Of a stretch of DNA of 55,529 nucleotides, positions 54,600 through 55,529 are shown one piece after another (position 1 is the first letter of the stretch; the number at the start of each line of letters is the position of its first letter). Made by a program: the position numbers and the translations under genes. Where the stretch lies: assembly GCA_045809745.1 (NCBI GenBank), contig JBJMXE010000040.1, positions 1 through 55,529 on the forward strand. Reading direction: 5' to 3'. The stretch comes from DATFCK01 sp045809745 (lineage in GTDB: Bacteria; Verrucomicrobiota; Verrucomicrobiia; Chthoniobacterales; UBA10450). The notes under the pieces are model-generated. The model saw nothing but the letters and a program-made list of their open reading frames with translations. It did no database searches and was not told the origin of the DNA.

Positions 54600-55529
54600 A
54601 TGGATTCTGAATTTGCGATTTACGTCCGCGGTCTGCGGAAATCTTACCAGAATTTCGAAGCGGTCCGCGGCATTGATTTCGAAGTCCGAACCGGCGAAGT
54701 GTTCGGCTTGCTCGGGCCTAACGGCGCCGGCAAAACGACCACCGTAGAGATCCTGGAAGGACTCCGGCCGCGTAGTGCCGGCGAAGTGAAGGTTCTCGAT
54801 TATGATCCTGACAAACAGAAGAAGGCGCTGAAAGATCGGATCGGGGTTTGCCTTCAGGCCACCAATCTTCCGGATAAACTTCGGGTGGGCGAGGCGCTCG
54901 ATTTCTTCGGCGCGTTTTACAGTCGAACCGTAGACGGTGAGGCGATTCTCAAGCGACTACAGCTGTGGGAAAAGAAAGATGCCGCTTACGCGACACTTTC
55001 CGGCGGTCAGAAGCAACGACTCGCGATCGCGCTCGCCCTGATTAACGACCCACAGATGCTCTTCCTGGACGAGCCGACCAGCGGGTTGGATCCGCAGGTT
55101 CGGCTGGAAATCCGCGATCTGATTGAAGAGCTGCGGGCCGAAAAGCGGACCATCCTGATGACTACTCATTATATAGAGGAAGCAGAGCGGCTGTGTGACC
55201 GGGTCGCCATCATTGATGCCGGCCAAATCATTGCTCTGGGCAGCCCGCGCGAGCTCCAGGAGCGGAGCGCCGATCAATCAGCAATCGAAATCATCCTGGC
55301 CAGACCGTTGCCGTCAACGGAGCTGCCGAACTGGGCCGAGGTCATCAGAACCGTGGTCAGCGAGGATCGGATCAACCTGACGATCTATTCGAAACGACCG
55401 GCCCGCTCTCTGGTCGATGTGGTGAAATGGATCGACAGCTCGGGACTGGAGCTCGCCGATATTCATCTGTCCCGGCCGACGCTCGAGGACGTTTTCATCG
55501 AGTTAACCGGGAAGAAGCTGCGCGACTAA
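54600..55529 (+). CDS. ABC transporter ATP-binding protein
   Basis: The 309-residue nucleotide-binding subunit has Walker A GPNGAGKTT, the signature LSGGQKQR, Walker B MLFLDEP and the switch His in MTTHYIEEAE. The C-terminal 90 residues (from about residue 220) resemble the regulatory tail of DrrA-type ABC-2 exporters and end in VFIELTGKKLRD. It most likely works with an ABC-2 type permease encoded just beyond the window. The stop TAA is the last codon of the window, so the gene is complete. The 91-bp gap to lnt shows no further feature. Confidence 0.9.
   Translation: MDSEFAIYVRGLRKSYQNFEAVRGIDFEVRTGEVFGLLGPNGAGKTTTVEILEGLRPRSAGEVKVLDYDPDKQKKALKDRIGVCLQATNLPDKLRVGEALDFFGAFYSRTVDGEAILKRLQLWEKKDAAYATLSGGQKQRLAIALALINDPQMLFLDEPTSGLDPQVRLEIRDLIEELRAEKRTILMTTHYIEEAERLCDRVAIIDAGQIIALGSPRELQERSADQSAIEIILARPLPSTELPNWAEVIRTVVSEDRINLTIYSKRPARSLVDVVKWIDSSGLELADIHLSRPTLEDVFIELTGKKLRD

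Overview
This 55.5 kb window is a piece of a GC-rich bacterial chromosome that most resembles a soil member of the Verrucomicrobiota (Chthoniobacterales/Spartobacteria-like). The placement is inference. It rests on secreted proteins ending in a short FYRV/FWRL-type tail, an ECF-like sigma factor of the type paired with Ser/Thr kinases, many short palindromic repeats between genes, and an otherwise Gram-negative gene set (Lnt, TonB receptor, PagL-like protein, lipoproteins). No prophage, transposase, CRISPR array, rRNA or integrase was seen. The only RNA gene found is a tRNA-Pro(UGG).

Layout. 0-5 kb: the end of an unrecognised gene, a DUF1989 protein, an anti-sigma-like membrane protein coupled to a nucleosidase, a CDF metal exporter, and an enoyl reductase-like MDR protein. 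5-7 kb (minus): ffh-rpsP-khpA. 7-12.3 kb: envelope genes (polysaccharide deacetylase, amidase), an MFS transporter, a Cys-rich conserved protein and a DUF1573 protein. 12.6-16.7 kb: metH behind a leader with a perfect 18-bp palindrome. 17-23 kb: a secreted nidogen-like protein, tRNA-Pro, small secreted or membrane proteins, and a coupled pair of secreted proteins ending in a PQQ-type propeller. 23-29 kb: two overlapping GlxA/AraC regulators divergent from a sigma factor and Ser/Thr kinase pair. 29-33 kb: a TonB-dependent receptor. 33-38 kb (minus): accB-accC-thiE-pfkB-nuclease. 38-44.7 kb: pseudouridine synthase, PagL-like protein, Nudix protein, Ste24-type protease and a CBM20 esterase. 44.8-50.1 kb (minus): sucC-hydrolase-VOC-VOC-sucD-gltA. 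50.2-55.5 kb (plus): phosphohexomutase, a small unknown gene coupled to lnt, and an ABC ATPase.

Most genes are housekeeping. The most unusual signals are at sequence level. Several families of short palindromic repeats fill the spacers, and one copy appears to sit in frame inside a nucleosidase gene. They also supply the stop codon of the CDF gene and the false N-terminal extensions of two reading frames. A short word, CCTAAC/GTTAGG, is strongly favoured throughout coding and non-coding DNA. Other points are the split sucC/sucD operon, the candidate metH operator, the tandem GlxA regulators and a remnant lipoprotein gene.
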